A DNA stretch of 64,000 nucleotides from Rhizobium sp. PP-CC-3A-592 (GCF_003217095.1 NZ_QJSR01000001.1:906009-970008), one strand, 5' to 3'; counted from the first letter of the stretch, positions 30,129-39,802 are shown. Numbers and translations are program-made. Notes: a model not told the origin generated them from the letters alone.

Positions 30129-31868
30129 ATGTCAAACTTTCTGCGGCGCGAAGCCGATTCTTTCTTCTTCAGGCGACGAGTTCCTGCACCTCTCCAGGCT
30201 CGTCTTGGCCAGCGCGAAATATACCGGTCCTTAAACACAACGGTGCGAAGGATAGCCAAGGCGCGAGCGGCGCACCTTTTCATTGGCACAGATCGGCTGT
30301 TCCTGATGCTTGAAGACGATGAATTCCCTTTAACGGATGACGACATCCGCGTTGCCGTGCGCACTTGGCTGGACACAAGCCAGTGGAGAGGACGGCTCAA
30401 GATCGTCGATGAAATGTCGCCCGGAAGCCTCCGAGCATACCATGAATCCCTACCGAACACTCTCCTCGACATGAGCGCCGAAGAAGGTGTTTCCTACGGC
30501 GACAACCTCAGCCAGGAAGCGAACGCTGCTCTCGAATATTCAGAATATTTCGACGTTCGAAGCGGCGACCGTCTCCGTAGGACGACGGCGGCACTTCAGG
30601 ATCAACTACTTGAGTATGTCGATCGTCGAATGGAAACCGTTTTCGGACAGAAAACCACTATAGCTGCCCCGGTGCAGACTGTAGCTGGAGCAGCTCCCCT
30701 AGAACAACCCGCGAACATGATGAAGCTCTCGAGCTACATCAAGGGTTGGCAAAAGGACATCATCGCCGGCTACAACCACAACAAAGGTCTCAGCGACGAG
30801 ACAACCGATCAGTACCTCAAGACCGTGCTGATGTTCATCGCGTTGATGGGCGACCTTCCGGTCGGAAAGATCACCTTCGACATCGCCGCGGAGTTTCGAG
30901 AACTCGTACTTCAGATGCCTGCCTCCCACGGCAAAGGCTCGACGGGATCGCCGAAGAAGGAGCTTGCTCGCGCCAAGGCCGACAAGACCTTACGTCGCGT
31001 GACTATGAAGACGGCGAAGCGGCACTTTTCCGGTATCAACTCGATCTGGAAATGGCTCGTTCACAACAAGCACGTTCCCGTAACTACTCAACCCTTTTCC
31101 GATCATTCGTTTCCGGGAACGAAAGGGAAGAAATCCGCTCGCGACGATTGGTCCCGCGAAGACCTGCAATGCCTCTTCACCTCGCGCGAATATCGCGACG
31201 CATCCGAGTCCAGCGCCCTGCACTGGCTGCCCCTCATCTCTCTACACTCAGGCATGCGACTGGAGGAGATATGCCGTCTGCGACCGGCAATCGACATCAT
31301 CGTGAAGGACGGCGTGACATGCTTCGACATCGTCGCGCGCGACGGATGGGACCCCAAGACCGAGGCAGGAACGCGCATCATCCCCGTGCATTCATGGCTG
31401 ATCCGACACGGTTTTATGAACTTCGTTACGCAGCAGCGCGCTAGAGGCGCAGAGCACTTATTCTCTCCCGAACTGACGCTGCACAAGGGCACGATAAGCT
31501 CAGGATTCAGCCGTGAGTTTTCCAGGCTCAAGATTTATCTCGGAGTCGGCGAGAAGACCGCATTCCACTCGTTCCGGCATAGCTTCCGTACTGTTCTGGA
31601 ATCGACGGACCTTAAGGAATCCCACATCGATGCCGTGATGGGTCACGAGGGCGGAGGTGGTCAAGGGCGCACCTATACCAAGCGCGTCACAACGGCCAAA
31701 CTCAAGCAGGTAGTGGAAGCCTTCGAGCCGCCTCTTGAACTTGACTTTCTCCGAGCGGCGACGGCATGCTCTCCATCACCAGTGCTCAAGGTCGCCGTAA
31801 AAAAGCGGAAACTAACGCCACCTGTTCTTGATGCGAATGGCAGGATCGTTCGGGGGCGGAAGCCTTAG
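30129..31868 (+). CDS. int: Tyrosine recombinase/integrase
   Basis: 579 residues. The N-terminus SNFLRREADSFFFRRRVPAP is the DUF6538-type start common to tRNA-targeting integrases. The catalytic domain at about 340-545 has the Arg in HSGMRLEEICRL, HSFRHSFRTVL (H-x-x-R), GHEGGGG (His) and the nucleophilic Tyr in GRTYTKRV. It should cut and rejoin at the 18-bp core. The start at 30129 fits family alignments; a GTG at 30117 would add four residues. All catalytic residues look intact. Confidence 0.93.
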   Translation: MSNFLRREADSFFFRRRVPAPLQARLGQREIYRSLNTTVRRIAKARAAHLFIGTDRLFLMLEDDEFPLTDDDIRVAVRTWLDTSQWRGRLKIVDEMSPGSLRAYHESLPNTLLDMSAEEGVSYGDNLSQEANAALEYSEYFDVRSGDRLRRTTAALQDQLLEYVDRRMETVFGQKTTIAAPVQTVAGAAPLEQPANMMKLSSYIKGWQKDIIAGYNHNKGLSDETTDQYLKTVLMFIALMGDLPVGKITFDIAAEFRELVLQMPASHGKGSTGSPKKELARAKADKTLRRVTMKTAKRHFSGINSIWKWLVHNKHVPVTTQPFSDHSFPGTKGKKSARDDWSREDLQCLFTSREYRDASESSALHWLPLISLHSGMRLEEICRLRPAIDIIVKDGVTCFDIVARDGWDPKTEAGTRIIPVHSWLIRHGFMNFVTQQRARGAEHLFSPELTLHKGTISSGFSREFSRLKIYLGVGEKTAFHSFRHSFRTVLESTDLKESHIDAVMGHEGGGGQGRTYTKRVTTAKLKQVVEAFEPPLELDFLRAATACSPSPVLKVAVKKRKLTPPVLDANGRIVRGRKP

Positions 31869-32429
31869 CCCAGGGCAGACCCATGGAATGCCTCGACGGG
31901 GGCAGAAGGTCCCGCGTCCCGCCCCCGGCGGCGCTTTGCTGACGCTCCTGCTACTACCCCGAGAACCGCCGACACATGCGCGAATTCCCGCCGTCCCGCT
32001 TGCAGCGCCGCTATGCTGACGGCTCCGATATGCTCATCGTTTTGTTTCTCCTCGCGGGGGTTTCGGCCCCCTGACGCGGCCTGCCGGCCTTGTCCACCCC
32101 TACGCTCATTGGCGCGCGCCTAGTCCAGACCAGCGCATTGCGGCCTCTGGCCTCCTTTTCCTGCTCTGGGGGCGGTAGGGTTGGGTCGCTCCGGTCCGTC
32201 AAGCACAATCAGCCGGACCGTGTCCTCGCTCGCCTACGGCGATCTGCGGGCCGCACTAACCGTCAGATTCTCCCTGACATCCCTTCCTCTCCGCGGTGCC
32301 GATCTGATCCACATTAATAACTCCGACGCCTCGTTCGAAGAACTCCGGACCATATATGCGACAGGCCTGGGCTCCGGTCGTAATCATGCCTATAAAATCA
32401 ATTTTTCCAATGGTTTGTGAGACATCTCG
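31869..32429. other. Non-coding region downstream of the integrase
   Basis: 561 bp with only short shadow frames. The part from 31890 to 32260 is GC-rich, unlike the rest of the element; the remainder is AT-richer. It contains a small hairpin GGGGG-TTTCGG-CCCCC at 32056-32071. I see no gene. Confidence 0.5.
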
Positions 32430-32669
32430 ATGAAGACCATCACCACTGTAATTCGCGGCATCGCAACAGATGTCCTCGTCATAGAGACAGTGCAAACGGA
32501 TGCCGTTGGCACTCTTTTCTATCGCGCTGAAATTCTCGTTCTACATCGAAAAACTGGAGCACAGAAGCTCGTTCGACGGACCAGAATTCCGAACACTGCC
32601 CGAATCCTTGCCCGCGAGTTGCACCTCAGAGGTCTGCGAGCTTTAGAAGCTTTTTCGACCGTAGAGTGA
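32430..32669 (+). CDS. Small hypothetical protein
   Basis: 79 residues, mixed beta/alpha character with a basic middle (LHRKTGAQKLVRRTRIPNTA). No recognised domain and only a weak ribosome binding site. It begins the small plus-strand gene group after the integrase. Confidence 0.45.
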   Translation: MKTITTVIRGIATDVLVIETVQTDAVGTLFYRAEILVLHRKTGAQKLVRRTRIPNTARILARELHLRGLRALEAFSTVE

Positions 32670-32890
32670 AATATTTTTCCAAGGACTCGTTCCGGCAAAT
32701 GAAGGATTCAATGTCCCTCGAATCCTTTGTGGCAAGGACTCAAAACGCTCGCAACGACACTGAATGCTCCCCTCAAGGATATGAAATACCTCGCTTTTTT
32801 TCTCGGAAGCGGCAACCCTGTGTCGGTCATCAGGGCTCGCAGGGCGGGTCGAGAAGGCCGCTGCGCCTGACAACCGGAAAGGACAAACAC

Positions 32891-33520
32891 ATGCAGAATA
32901 CGGACATCATCATAGAGTCTTGGGACGGCGACCTCGCCTTCACTACAGAAGCAACAGCATCTGACGGCCGTTTCCTCAGCCTCTATGCGGCTCCGCTCCC
33001 GGCATGCGTATGGGGTAGGTGGATGTACACCGTGGACACTAGCGAAGAAGCCGGCGACCATGAGCTACGGCCCATCGCAATGGAAATTGCGTACACAAAA
33101 GAAGACGCATTCGCCGCTGCCGAGGAAGCCGCCCGACAGTGGCTGCGTCCTACCCTCCGACTCGAATTAGTTGCTTTGAAAGGAACGACAATGGACTTCA
33201 ATACCTGGAAACATCTCTCCCCGGTCCAAAGCATGGCAGAACGGCTTGGCTTCCAGGCCTTGGCAATGTGCCGCGACTGGGACGACTACAGAAACCGCTT
33301 CATCAGCGCGAATGGTGACGCGGGCAGAATGGTCAAAGCGACAGAAAGTCTCTGGGACTACCTCTCGACGGGTGAACGGCCGGTCTTGGCCGCGATGTTG
33401 CATGCGGCTGACTTCTCAAGGCTTGCAGATCGTTTTTCCGGGGATGAAACCTGGACGACATTGGATCGCACGGAGGGAGACCATGCATTGGCAGTCGCCC
33501 TCGCGGTCCTGCGACGTTGA
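32891..33520 (+). CDS. Hypothetical protein of the mobile element
   Basis: 209 residues from MQNTDIIIESWDGDLAFTTE, preceded by GGAAAGGACAA. The open frame goes 75 codons further up but that part looks non-coding. Tryptophan-rich; a predicted alpha/beta N-terminal half (to about 95) and a helical C-terminal half with DWDDYRNRFISANGDAGRM. No family recognised. No signal or TM segment. Confidence 0.6.
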   Translation: MQNTDIIIESWDGDLAFTTEATASDGRFLSLYAAPLPACVWGRWMYTVDTSEEAGDHELRPIAMEIAYTKEDAFAAAEEAARQWLRPTLRLELVALKGTTMDFNTWKHLSPVQSMAERLGFQALAMCRDWDDYRNRFISANGDAGRMVKATESLWDYLSTGERPVLAAMLHAADFSRLADRFSGDETWTTLDRTEGDHALAVALAVLRR

Positions 33521-33796
33521 ACGCGTATGGGCGCATTCCAAAACCCAGACAGAGGCCTACATTGCGCTCCACGGCCTTCGAAACCAACGAACATCGACAG
33601 CGGGGCAGATTGGCCCCGATGAAGTTGACCAGCGCGATTTGATTGGCCAAATAAGTCCGTCAGTCGAGATCCAAAGCCCCATTCTCAAGCTCTTCGGCAA
33701 CATTTACTTCAACGTCCCGGTTTCCGAGCGATTGGAATCGATGCTAGTGATCGGGGAGGTCAGCGAGGCTAGTGCCGAAGAGTTTGATGCCGTCGA

Positions 33797-34414
33797 TCAT
33801 GGTTTCAACCCCGTTCCTGACGCTGGTTCGCCAGAACCGTCCTGTCCGGGATCAGGGGGCGTGTCTGGCAATTTCTGCTGCGCGGCCTCCCAACGCTTCG
33901 CCTCAGCGAGTACAGCGGCGGCAATTTCATCCTCGCTGGTTCCGTTGCGGCCCAGCATCTGCAATGACATCCAGTCTTCGATCAAAATGAGGCTGCGGAG
34001 CCAATCAACCGCCGCCGGCGGCACTCTGTATTCGAGTAGTTCGCTCGCCCTTTTCCTAGCCCGAGGACGTTTCAGATCTTTAACCAGCCGAGACCAGGTA
34101 GGTGCTGCACGACTGCTCGTCCTATTGAACGGAGGATCGATGCCACGCTCCATTGCAAATGCGGTAGGACCGCGATCCTCATCATCCAGATGATTGAACT
34201 CAGCTTTCCGAAGGGAGCGGGTCTCCGATGCGCGGAACCAAGCCTGCGGATTCGCCTCATGGTCATCGCACAGGCGCGAGGTCGCTCTGCTCCGACGCAA
34301 CGAGATGCCTACGGGCAACCGTAGGCAACGGGACTTAGGTACGAATGAGAACGACGGCATCGACGGCAAGATTGCCAGCGTGGCAGAAATCATTGCGAGT
34401 AGCTTGAGCAACAT
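33797..34414 (-). CDS. Hypothetical, possibly exported protein
   Basis: 205 residues from ATG 34414, which follows GGCAGGAAAG. It opens with a hydrophobic stretch (MLLKLLAMISATLAILPSMP) like a signal peptide or anchor. The middle is basic; the end has a helical segment (DEIAAAVLAEAKRWEAAQQK) and a Pro/Gly tail. No family recognised. Divergent from the first cytosine methyltransferase. A longer frame opens at 34516 without a good ribosome binding site. Confidence 0.45.
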   Translation of the reverse strand: MLLKLLAMISATLAILPSMPSFSFVPKSRCLRLPVGISLRRSRATSRLCDDHEANPQAWFRASETRSLRKAEFNHLDDEDRGPTAFAMERGIDPPFNRTSSRAAPTWSRLVKDLKRPRARKRASELLEYRVPPAAVDWLRSLILIEDWMSLQMLGRNGTSEDEIAAAVLAEAKRWEAAQQKLPDTPPDPGQDGSGEPASGTGLKP

Positions 34415-34686
34415 CTTTCCTGCCGGATCGCCTGTACGTTGGCGTTGGCGTCCGGTGAGATCATGACGCATCCGATCAGCGCAGTTCCGGTGCCTCTTTT
34501 TCGAGTTCGACTTCATCGGCGGCTACCTTCCCATTGCGTGCAACACTGCAAGAAGGATGCGTTTCGGCTTGTGCCGGCGCAATCGTAGTTTGACCGATTA
34601 CCATGCGCGTAGGTCGTTCATGCTTCCGGTGGTCCTTTGTTTCCGGTTTGGTAGGGAGGCATGGTCCATATTCCGTCACTTAATTC

Positions 34687-34696
34687 TACGTGATGC
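34687..34696 (+). promoter_or_regulatory. TACGTGATGC motif before the first dcm start
   Basis: This 10-mer ends 13 bp before the methyltransferase ATG. The same 10-mer forms the arms of the perfect inverted repeat at 38258-38287. It may be a shared operator. Confidence 0.4.
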
Positions 34697-34709
34697 CACG
34701 GCGGACATT

Positions 34710-36068
34710 ATGCGGGTAGTTGAATTGTTTTGCGGAGCTGGGGGAATGTCTCTTGGGCTCAAAGAAGCGGGATGCGATATCCTAGCGGCATACGATGCAT
34801 GGCCCGTCGCCGTAAGAAATTACAATCTCAATCTCGGCGATCATGCCCAGGTCTGCGACCTCGCAGATATTCTCGGTATTGTTCCGGACCTGTTGCGTCT
34901 GGCACCTGATCTTATCGCGGGTGGGCCGCCGTGTCAGGACTATTCAAGCGCCGGTCGTCGTGAGGAATCAAAGAACGCTCGACTAACGCTTGCATTCGCC
35001 ATCCTCGTTGCAACTGTGCGGCCTGCCTGGTTCCTTATGGAGAACGTTATCACCGCTCAGAAGTCAGCGACATGGCAGGAATCGCGGCGGGTCCTAAAAT
35101 CGGCTGGGTACGGCCTGACTGAAAGCAAGATCGACGCGAGCCACTACGGCGTTCCCCAGAGTCGTCGACGCTTCTTCGTCATTGGACGACTGGGGGAGCG
35201 TGATGGTTTCCTCTCTTCGGCAATCGCCGCAGCGGCAGCACCCCGGCCGATGACCATCCGTGATCTTTTCGGAGGCGATACACCCCTTGCCGTGTTTCTC
35301 CCTGGTACATCGGAGTCCCGGCGCTCGGTCTGGACAGGGGACGAACCCGCCCCAACTATCCGTGAGCGTAGTATCCGACCGCTCCCTGCCTCGTATCGGC
35401 CCCATCCCGACGATGCCATGGTGATCGAGAGAGGCTTCTTGTATTCACGGCCCGTGCGCGCCGGCCGCGGTGTCCGTTCGATCGACGAGCCCTATCCGAC
35501 AGTGACACGGACCGCGTGGGAACGTCCGACATCACGCTATCTCTCGTCGCCTCATCCTCGTGACCCCGTAGCCGCGGCATCCTCCGCGGTCTTGACCATT
35601 CCACAGATTTCGCAAATTCAAGGATTCCCGAGCTGGTGGAAATGGGAGACCACGGCGAAACGGGACATGCTACAGATGATCGCCAATGCCGTTCCAAGCC
35701 CGGTTTCAGCCGCGCTCGGTCGCGTCATCCTCGACCGTGAAGCGGGCAAGACCGCACCAGACATTTCCGGCGGGTTCTTGCAATGGCTTCACAAGCGGGG
35801 TCGATCTAAGGCATCCGCACGCAACGCGAAGGCATCCGCTGGCCGTGCGCGTCGGCTGCTCGGCGGGCGCACATTCGAGAACCCAGCGTTGGAGATCGCC
35901 GCCCTCGAGGGCATCGCGGAGTTTCAGAGGATGACGAAGCCGACCCAATCCGATCTTCGTCAAGCCTTGCGGTTATTGACGGAATACCAGATCAATCGCG
36001 TCCAGCGCCGAAAGAAGACGCAGCAGAGCATCGCGCAGCCGATCGATAGGTTTGCCGCAGCGGCCTAA
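34710..36068 (+). CDS. DNA (cytosine-5-)-methyltransferase, first copy
   Basis: 452 residues from MRVVELFCGAGGMSLGLKEA (motif I). Motif IV GGPPCQDYSSAG with catalytic C75, motif VI FLMENV (E111), motif VIII QSRRRFFVIG, then a variable target-recognition region (about 190-290), IQGFPSWW and a motif X-like QMIANAVPSPVS. A basic C-terminal extension of about 110 residues (residues 345-452) is unusual. No restriction gene adjoins it, so it may be an orphan that protects the element. Start chosen on motif I; the frame opens 51 codons earlier. Confidence 0.93.
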   Translation: MRVVELFCGAGGMSLGLKEAGCDILAAYDAWPVAVRNYNLNLGDHAQVCDLADILGIVPDLLRLAPDLIAGGPPCQDYSSAGRREESKNARLTLAFAILVATVRPAWFLMENVITAQKSATWQESRRVLKSAGYGLTESKIDASHYGVPQSRRRFFVIGRLGERDGFLSSAIAAAAAPRPMTIRDLFGGDTPLAVFLPGTSESRRSVWTGDEPAPTIRERSIRPLPASYRPHPDDAMVIERGFLYSRPVRAGRGVRSIDEPYPTVTRTAWERPTSRYLSSPHPRDPVAAASSAVLTIPQISQIQGFPSWWKWETTAKRDMLQMIANAVPSPVSAALGRVILDREAGKTAPDISGGFLQWLHKRGRSKASARNAKASAGRARRLLGGRTFENPALEIAALEGIAEFQRMTKPTQSDLRQALRLLTEYQINRVQRRKKTQQSIAQPIDRFAAAA

Positions 36069-36280
36069 GGATGATGTTCGTTGTACTTGGGTATCCTTGG
36101 ATGCCGTATCGAGTATCCAGTATCGAACTCCGACGTACCTGAAAGTGCCAGACATCGTTAAACTCGCTGTACGGCCTTGTACGACGCACAAATTTTGGGC
36201 AAATCGAGATTTCTAAGCGTTTTGATGTCTATTGCAAGGAGATGAGGCCTATGGCTCCCGCCAAGAACTCTGATGAAAGA

Positions 36281-37552
36281 TCACGGGCGTCGAACAGTGG
36301 GTTTCGAAATGTCGGGTTCCGACGGACGCAGTGTCGCGAGTTCCTGTCGGGCCGCTGCCAATTGCCGCCCGGTGTCGGTGAGACTGTCGCGTAAGGTCTT
36401 CGCCCGCGCCTCCGCCTCCTTACGCCTGGCATCGGAGGTGCGGGCACGGTCGGTGGCATCGGATACGGCACGTCGGAGCGCTTCCATTTCGGTATCGACA
36501 GCAGCGCGGAAGCGGGCCGCCACCTTCGACTTTTTGAAGCCATCGAACGCGCTGCGCAGCGCGCTCGGTAGTCGTTGGAGCCGTGCCGTCGCCTCGCGGA
36601 CGCGAGCGGCCTCCTCGCGGACGCGGGACATCATCGATCGGGCTTTACGCTGTTCTTGCACGGCCTTGTCCTGAGCCGCTAACGCGGCTTCCGTCGCGGC
36701 CCTCGCGGCGGCAAGCTGGCGATCCGCTTCGGCCCTCATGGCAGCGGCCGCGGTCGCGATCTGGGCGGCCTCGTCCTTCGTTGCCGCAATCATGGATTCG
36801 CCTCGCACCTTCACAGCCATCGCACGTTCTATAGTCGTGCGTAGGGCATTGGCTTGAACCTGTTCTGCTTGCCATTCCGCCCGTGTCAGACGCCGCCGCT
36901 GCGGGCCGAGGCGGGTCAGGCCGCACGGGATAGCGACGGTCTCGTGATAAGCATCTTGCCATGCCCGCATCGCGGCCCGATATGCCGCATCACCGCGCTT
37001 GTTCAGGGCCTTGGTATCTTCACCGTCAACGGGACCGGTCGCCATCACAGCGGCCTTGGCGCACTGCCCTGGATGAAGGGCCGAGGCACGCATGGCCGGA
37101 TCGTCTGGCAGGATGTAGGCATGCAGATGGTAGTGAGCCTCGTCCTCATGTCTGATCACAGAAACCAGCTTGTCGCCGTGCTGGGACCTCAACCACGCTA
37201 TAGTTCGTTGTCCCCATTCCTCCGCCTCACGTTGCTTTTCCAGATCGGCGCGAACTTCTTCAATTGTATGCGGGTGACTGGCAACGACGGTCATGAGCGT
37301 GTGCTGGGTCTTCTGGACGCGCCGGGGCTTGCCGCCATTCGGCGTTGTCATGGCGGCATCGACGGCGGCATCGTGCAGCCGTTCCACCTCGTCCACGCCG
37401 ATGCCGAAAACGACGACGGGCGGAGATGGATTCGCAACGTGGACGGACGCGCCGGAATCGCGTCGGGCTTCGGCGAACACGAAACCCGTGGAGCGGCCCT
37501 TGCCGTCGCCCTTGCGCGAGAACGCTTCGAGATGGACGAATTGGAAACTCAT
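36281..37552 (-). CDS. Mob_Pre (MobV)-type relaxase
   Basis: 423 residues. The N-terminal relaxase domain carries the metal-binding triad HEDEAHYHLHAYILP (H135 to H144), matching H-x-D-E-x2-P/Y-H-x-H of plasmid mobilisation/recombination proteins. The C-terminal half (about 215-400) is a long Ala/Arg/Glu coiled coil. It would nick oriT and lead the strand in transfer. It is last in a three-gene operon, sharing TGATG with the upstream gene. Confidence 0.85.
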   Translation of the reverse strand: MSFQFVHLEAFSRKGDGKGRSTGFVFAEARRDSGASVHVANPSPPVVVFGIGVDEVERLHDAAVDAAMTTPNGGKPRRVQKTQHTLMTVVASHPHTIEEVRADLEKQREAEEWGQRTIAWLRSQHGDKLVSVIRHEDEAHYHLHAYILPDDPAMRASALHPGQCAKAAVMATGPVDGEDTKALNKRGDAAYRAAMRAWQDAYHETVAIPCGLTRLGPQRRRLTRAEWQAEQVQANALRTTIERAMAVKVRGESMIAATKDEAAQIATAAAAMRAEADRQLAAARAATEAALAAQDKAVQEQRKARSMMSRVREEAARVREATARLQRLPSALRSAFDGFKKSKVAARFRAAVDTEMEALRRAVSDATDRARTSDARRKEAEARAKTLRDSLTDTGRQLAAARQELATLRPSEPDISKPTVRRP

Positions 37553-37824
37553 CAGTGCTTCCGGGAGGTCGCCCCGCCTTCCGCATGGACATCTCGAATA
37601 AGCCGTTCGAGGAGATCAACGTTGCTACACACCATGCCGAGCGTCTTGGCTTCGAGGATCATGGATTCCTCGTATGTAGCCTTGTGCTCGGTATAGAGCG
37701 GTCCGAACCTCGGATCATTCTTGATCTGGGTCAGCAGAGCGATGCCAAGGCCATCCGCGCGAGCCTTGGCATAGACCATGCGGCGAACGCGATTACGCAG
37801 CGTGTAAGTGATACTCAGGACCAT
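37552..37824 (-). CDS. Small hypothetical protein of the mob operon
   Basis: 90 residues from the ATG at 37824; a GTG one codon earlier is possible. Basic N-terminus (TYTLRNRVRRMVYAKARADG) and no recognised domain. It shares one base with the upstream gene's stop and with the relaxase start (both TGATG), so the three are coupled. An auxiliary mobilisation role is inferred. Confidence 0.65.
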   Translation of the reverse strand: MVLSITYTLRNRVRRMVYAKARADGLGIALLTQIKNDPRFGPLYTEHKATYEESMILEAKTLGMVCSNVDLLERLIRDVHAEGGATSRKH

Positions 37825-38081
37825 CACAGAGCCTCCGCATAGTCGTAGTCGATGCCTTGGGTGAAACTGACGACAAGTCGGACGCGATTGAGGAATGCTT
37901 CATCGCCCAGATGCTCATAGCAGCCGTTCAGTTCTGTCCGGCCCTGCGAGAAGCTGGCATATCGTTCTGGGTTCTCCCAGACTACCGCGTACCACGACGT
38001 TGGCAGCCGAATGACCTTGAGCAGCGCCGACGTAGGCAGGCTATGGTTCGTGACAATGATTGGCAGATCGTATTGCCGCAT
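37824..38081 (-). CDS. Small hypothetical protein, first gene of the mob operon
   Basis: 85 residues (MRQYDLPIIVTNHSLPTSAL...). Predicted alpha/beta, not obviously DNA-binding, no family recognised. Its upstream region contains the two inverted repeats at 38258-38311, a candidate oriT or operator. Confidence 0.6.
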   Translation of the reverse strand: MRQYDLPIIVTNHSLPTSALLKVIRLPTSWYAVVWENPERYASFSQGRTELNGCYEHLGDEAFLNRVRLVVSFTQGIDYDYAEAL

Positions 38082-38257
38082 GTGATCCTCCCGGAGAATG
38101 CTGGTGGAAGAATCTTCAGCGCCGGCGGAGCCGGGAACAAGTCTTTAGTGACCGACTAATGGCTTTCCCTGCGGTCAAGCCGTCGGCCCTTCGGGGAGGC
38201 TTCCGCCAGACTCTTCCGAGGCACCTGGCAAGGGCCTTGTCACCAACCTTCGGACGA

Positions 38258-38311
38258 ATAGCATCACGTAGTTTTACGTGATGCTATGGTGACGACCATT
38301 ATCGTCGTCAC
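38258..38311. promoter_or_regulatory. Two adjacent perfect inverted repeats (candidate oriT or operator)
   Basis: ATAGCATCACGTA / TACGTGATGCTAT with a 4-nt spacer (38258-38287), then GTGACGAC / GTCGTCAC with a 7-nt spacer (38289-38311). They lie in the 374-bp non-coding stretch (38082-38455) between the mob operon and the replicase-like gene, where an origin of transfer is expected. No other gene is visible there. Confidence 0.55.
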
Positions 38312-38455
38312 GTCGCTTCGCGATAGCGTCCGTGTCGTACAACGATGGACGCTAGATGACGCGGTAGGAGGTGTATTTCTGGTATGGCCGAGGGATGCTG
38401 CTACCTTTTTATCTATACACCTATCTTCACCGTCAAATAGTTGTGGTCACCGCGC

Positions 38456-39802
38456 CTACACAACTTCTCTCCATCGAGCTGTTGCTGTACGGACGGAAAC
38501 GCCTGCTTCAGCGGCAAGCGCCGCCCGCGTCACGACCTTGCCTGACGAGATGAGCCGTTGGTGGCCTTCTCGTAGCCGCTGGAGCGTATTTACGCCTTTT
38601 GCCTTCCCTGAATACCGTCCGCCCGCCGACTGTCGCTCAGTGACCGTCTTAAGACTATCCACGACATCGAGAATGCGGCCACGGTTCACAGCCTTTCCTT
38701 CGAGTTTCATCGGATCAAAGTTCGCGACCAGATAGTCGGAAACCTTGGCCGTGACATAGCTGACGGTCTTGTCTTCATGACCGACCTTGTCGGCGTAGTC
38801 GGCAAGCGCCTCATGGAGATGATCGGCCAACGCGGCGGGGCTACCATGCATGCGTGCATCGGCTCCGAAATGCCATTCGGCAAGGAGTCGTTGGCCCTCC
38901 ATGCGCAACGCGTCGAAGATCGCGTTCGATGCCGTGAGACCCAGCCCGGATTGCGCCGCCGCAGCCTTGCGAACGAGAACCGCCCGTCCGACGCTGGTGT
39001 CCACGTAGTCAGTGTATTCCGACAGTGTGGGCCATATGCCTTCGTTCGGCGTCAGCGTGTGCCAGTACGGACTAGTCGGGCATTTCATTCGTCCGGTCAT
39101 CGTCGGTGCTGCCGGATCGGCTCCTATATCCAGGAGCGCCGCCGCAAGGCCACGCGCTACCGCATCGAACAACTGGATGGGCTTCTGGCGGCATCGCTTG
39201 TCGTCGCTCCGCCAGACCGCCGATCCTTGCGGCAGCAGCCAGATGAAGTGCGGACGGGAATAGCGACCATCTTTCAGCAAGTCGCCGACGATGATATGCG
39301 GAAGGCAAGGAACCCGACCGTCCCGCACCTGTTCCGTTAAAGCGGCAAGGCATGCGGCCGGACTCAGAAATACGCCGTCGCAGTCCACGCGTAGCGCAGC
39401 CATGAACTCCCGGTTTAACTCGATGTACGGATAGTCGAGAGTCAAAATCTTTTGCGGACATTGAACGTCGAGATTCGCCTTGTCCCAAGACGCTCGTGCC
39501 CGGCTACCCTTCGGGACAAGCGTGACGAAATATTTGAGCACCGCGTTGTCTTCTGATCGTAGGCCCATTTCATGGACCCCGCTCCGCCACCGGCCGCCGA
39601 TGTGGCGTTCGCCTGACTGGATATAGCCACGCGACAGCCGCTTCCTCACGAGTTCTCGCTGTTCCGCTGCCTGCCGCGCGAAGAATGCGGTGTCGTAGTC
39701 GGTAGTGCGCTCGGCGCGATTATCGCGCTGTTCCGCCTTGCGAAGGCGCTCACGGCGCGTAAGCCGCTGAGCTTCCTCGTACCGGGTTTCGAAGCCAGTC
39801 AT
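38456..39802 (-). CDS. Plasmid replicase-like protein
   Basis: 448 residues from MTGFETRYEEAQRLTRRERL. The N-terminus is a basic coiled coil. The centre (PHIIVGDLLKDGRYSRPHFI, then WLLPQGSAVW) resembles the plasmid replicase/primase family, and FDAVARGLAAALLDIGAD follows. The C-terminus has a helix-turn-helix (VTRAALAAEAGVSVRTATAR). It suggests the excised element can replicate. A longer start from TTG at 39895 is possible. Confidence 0.75.
   Translation of the reverse strand: MTGFETRYEEAQRLTRRERLRKAEQRDNRAERTTDYDTAFFARQAAEQRELVRKRLSRGYIQSGERHIGGRWRSGVHEMGLRSEDNAVLKYFVTLVPKGSRARASWDKANLDVQCPQKILTLDYPYIELNREFMAALRVDCDGVFLSPAACLAALTEQVRDGRVPCLPHIIVGDLLKDGRYSRPHFIWLLPQGSAVWRSDDKRCRQKPIQLFDAVARGLAAALLDIGADPAAPTMTGRMKCPTSPYWHTLTPNEGIWPTLSEYTDYVDTSVGRAVLVRKAAAAQSGLGLTASNAIFDALRMEGQRLLAEWHFGADARMHGSPAALADHLHEALADYADKVGHEDKTVSYVTAKVSDYLVANFDPMKLEGKAVNRGRILDVVDSLKTVTERQSAGGRYSGKAKGVNTLQRLREGHQRLISSGKVVTRAALAAEAGVSVRTATARWREVV

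Noticed and set aside
33246-34193. 315-residue plus-strand open frame
   Set aside because: Overlaps the better supported gene at 32891 and the minus-strand gene at 33797; no ribosome binding site or domain.
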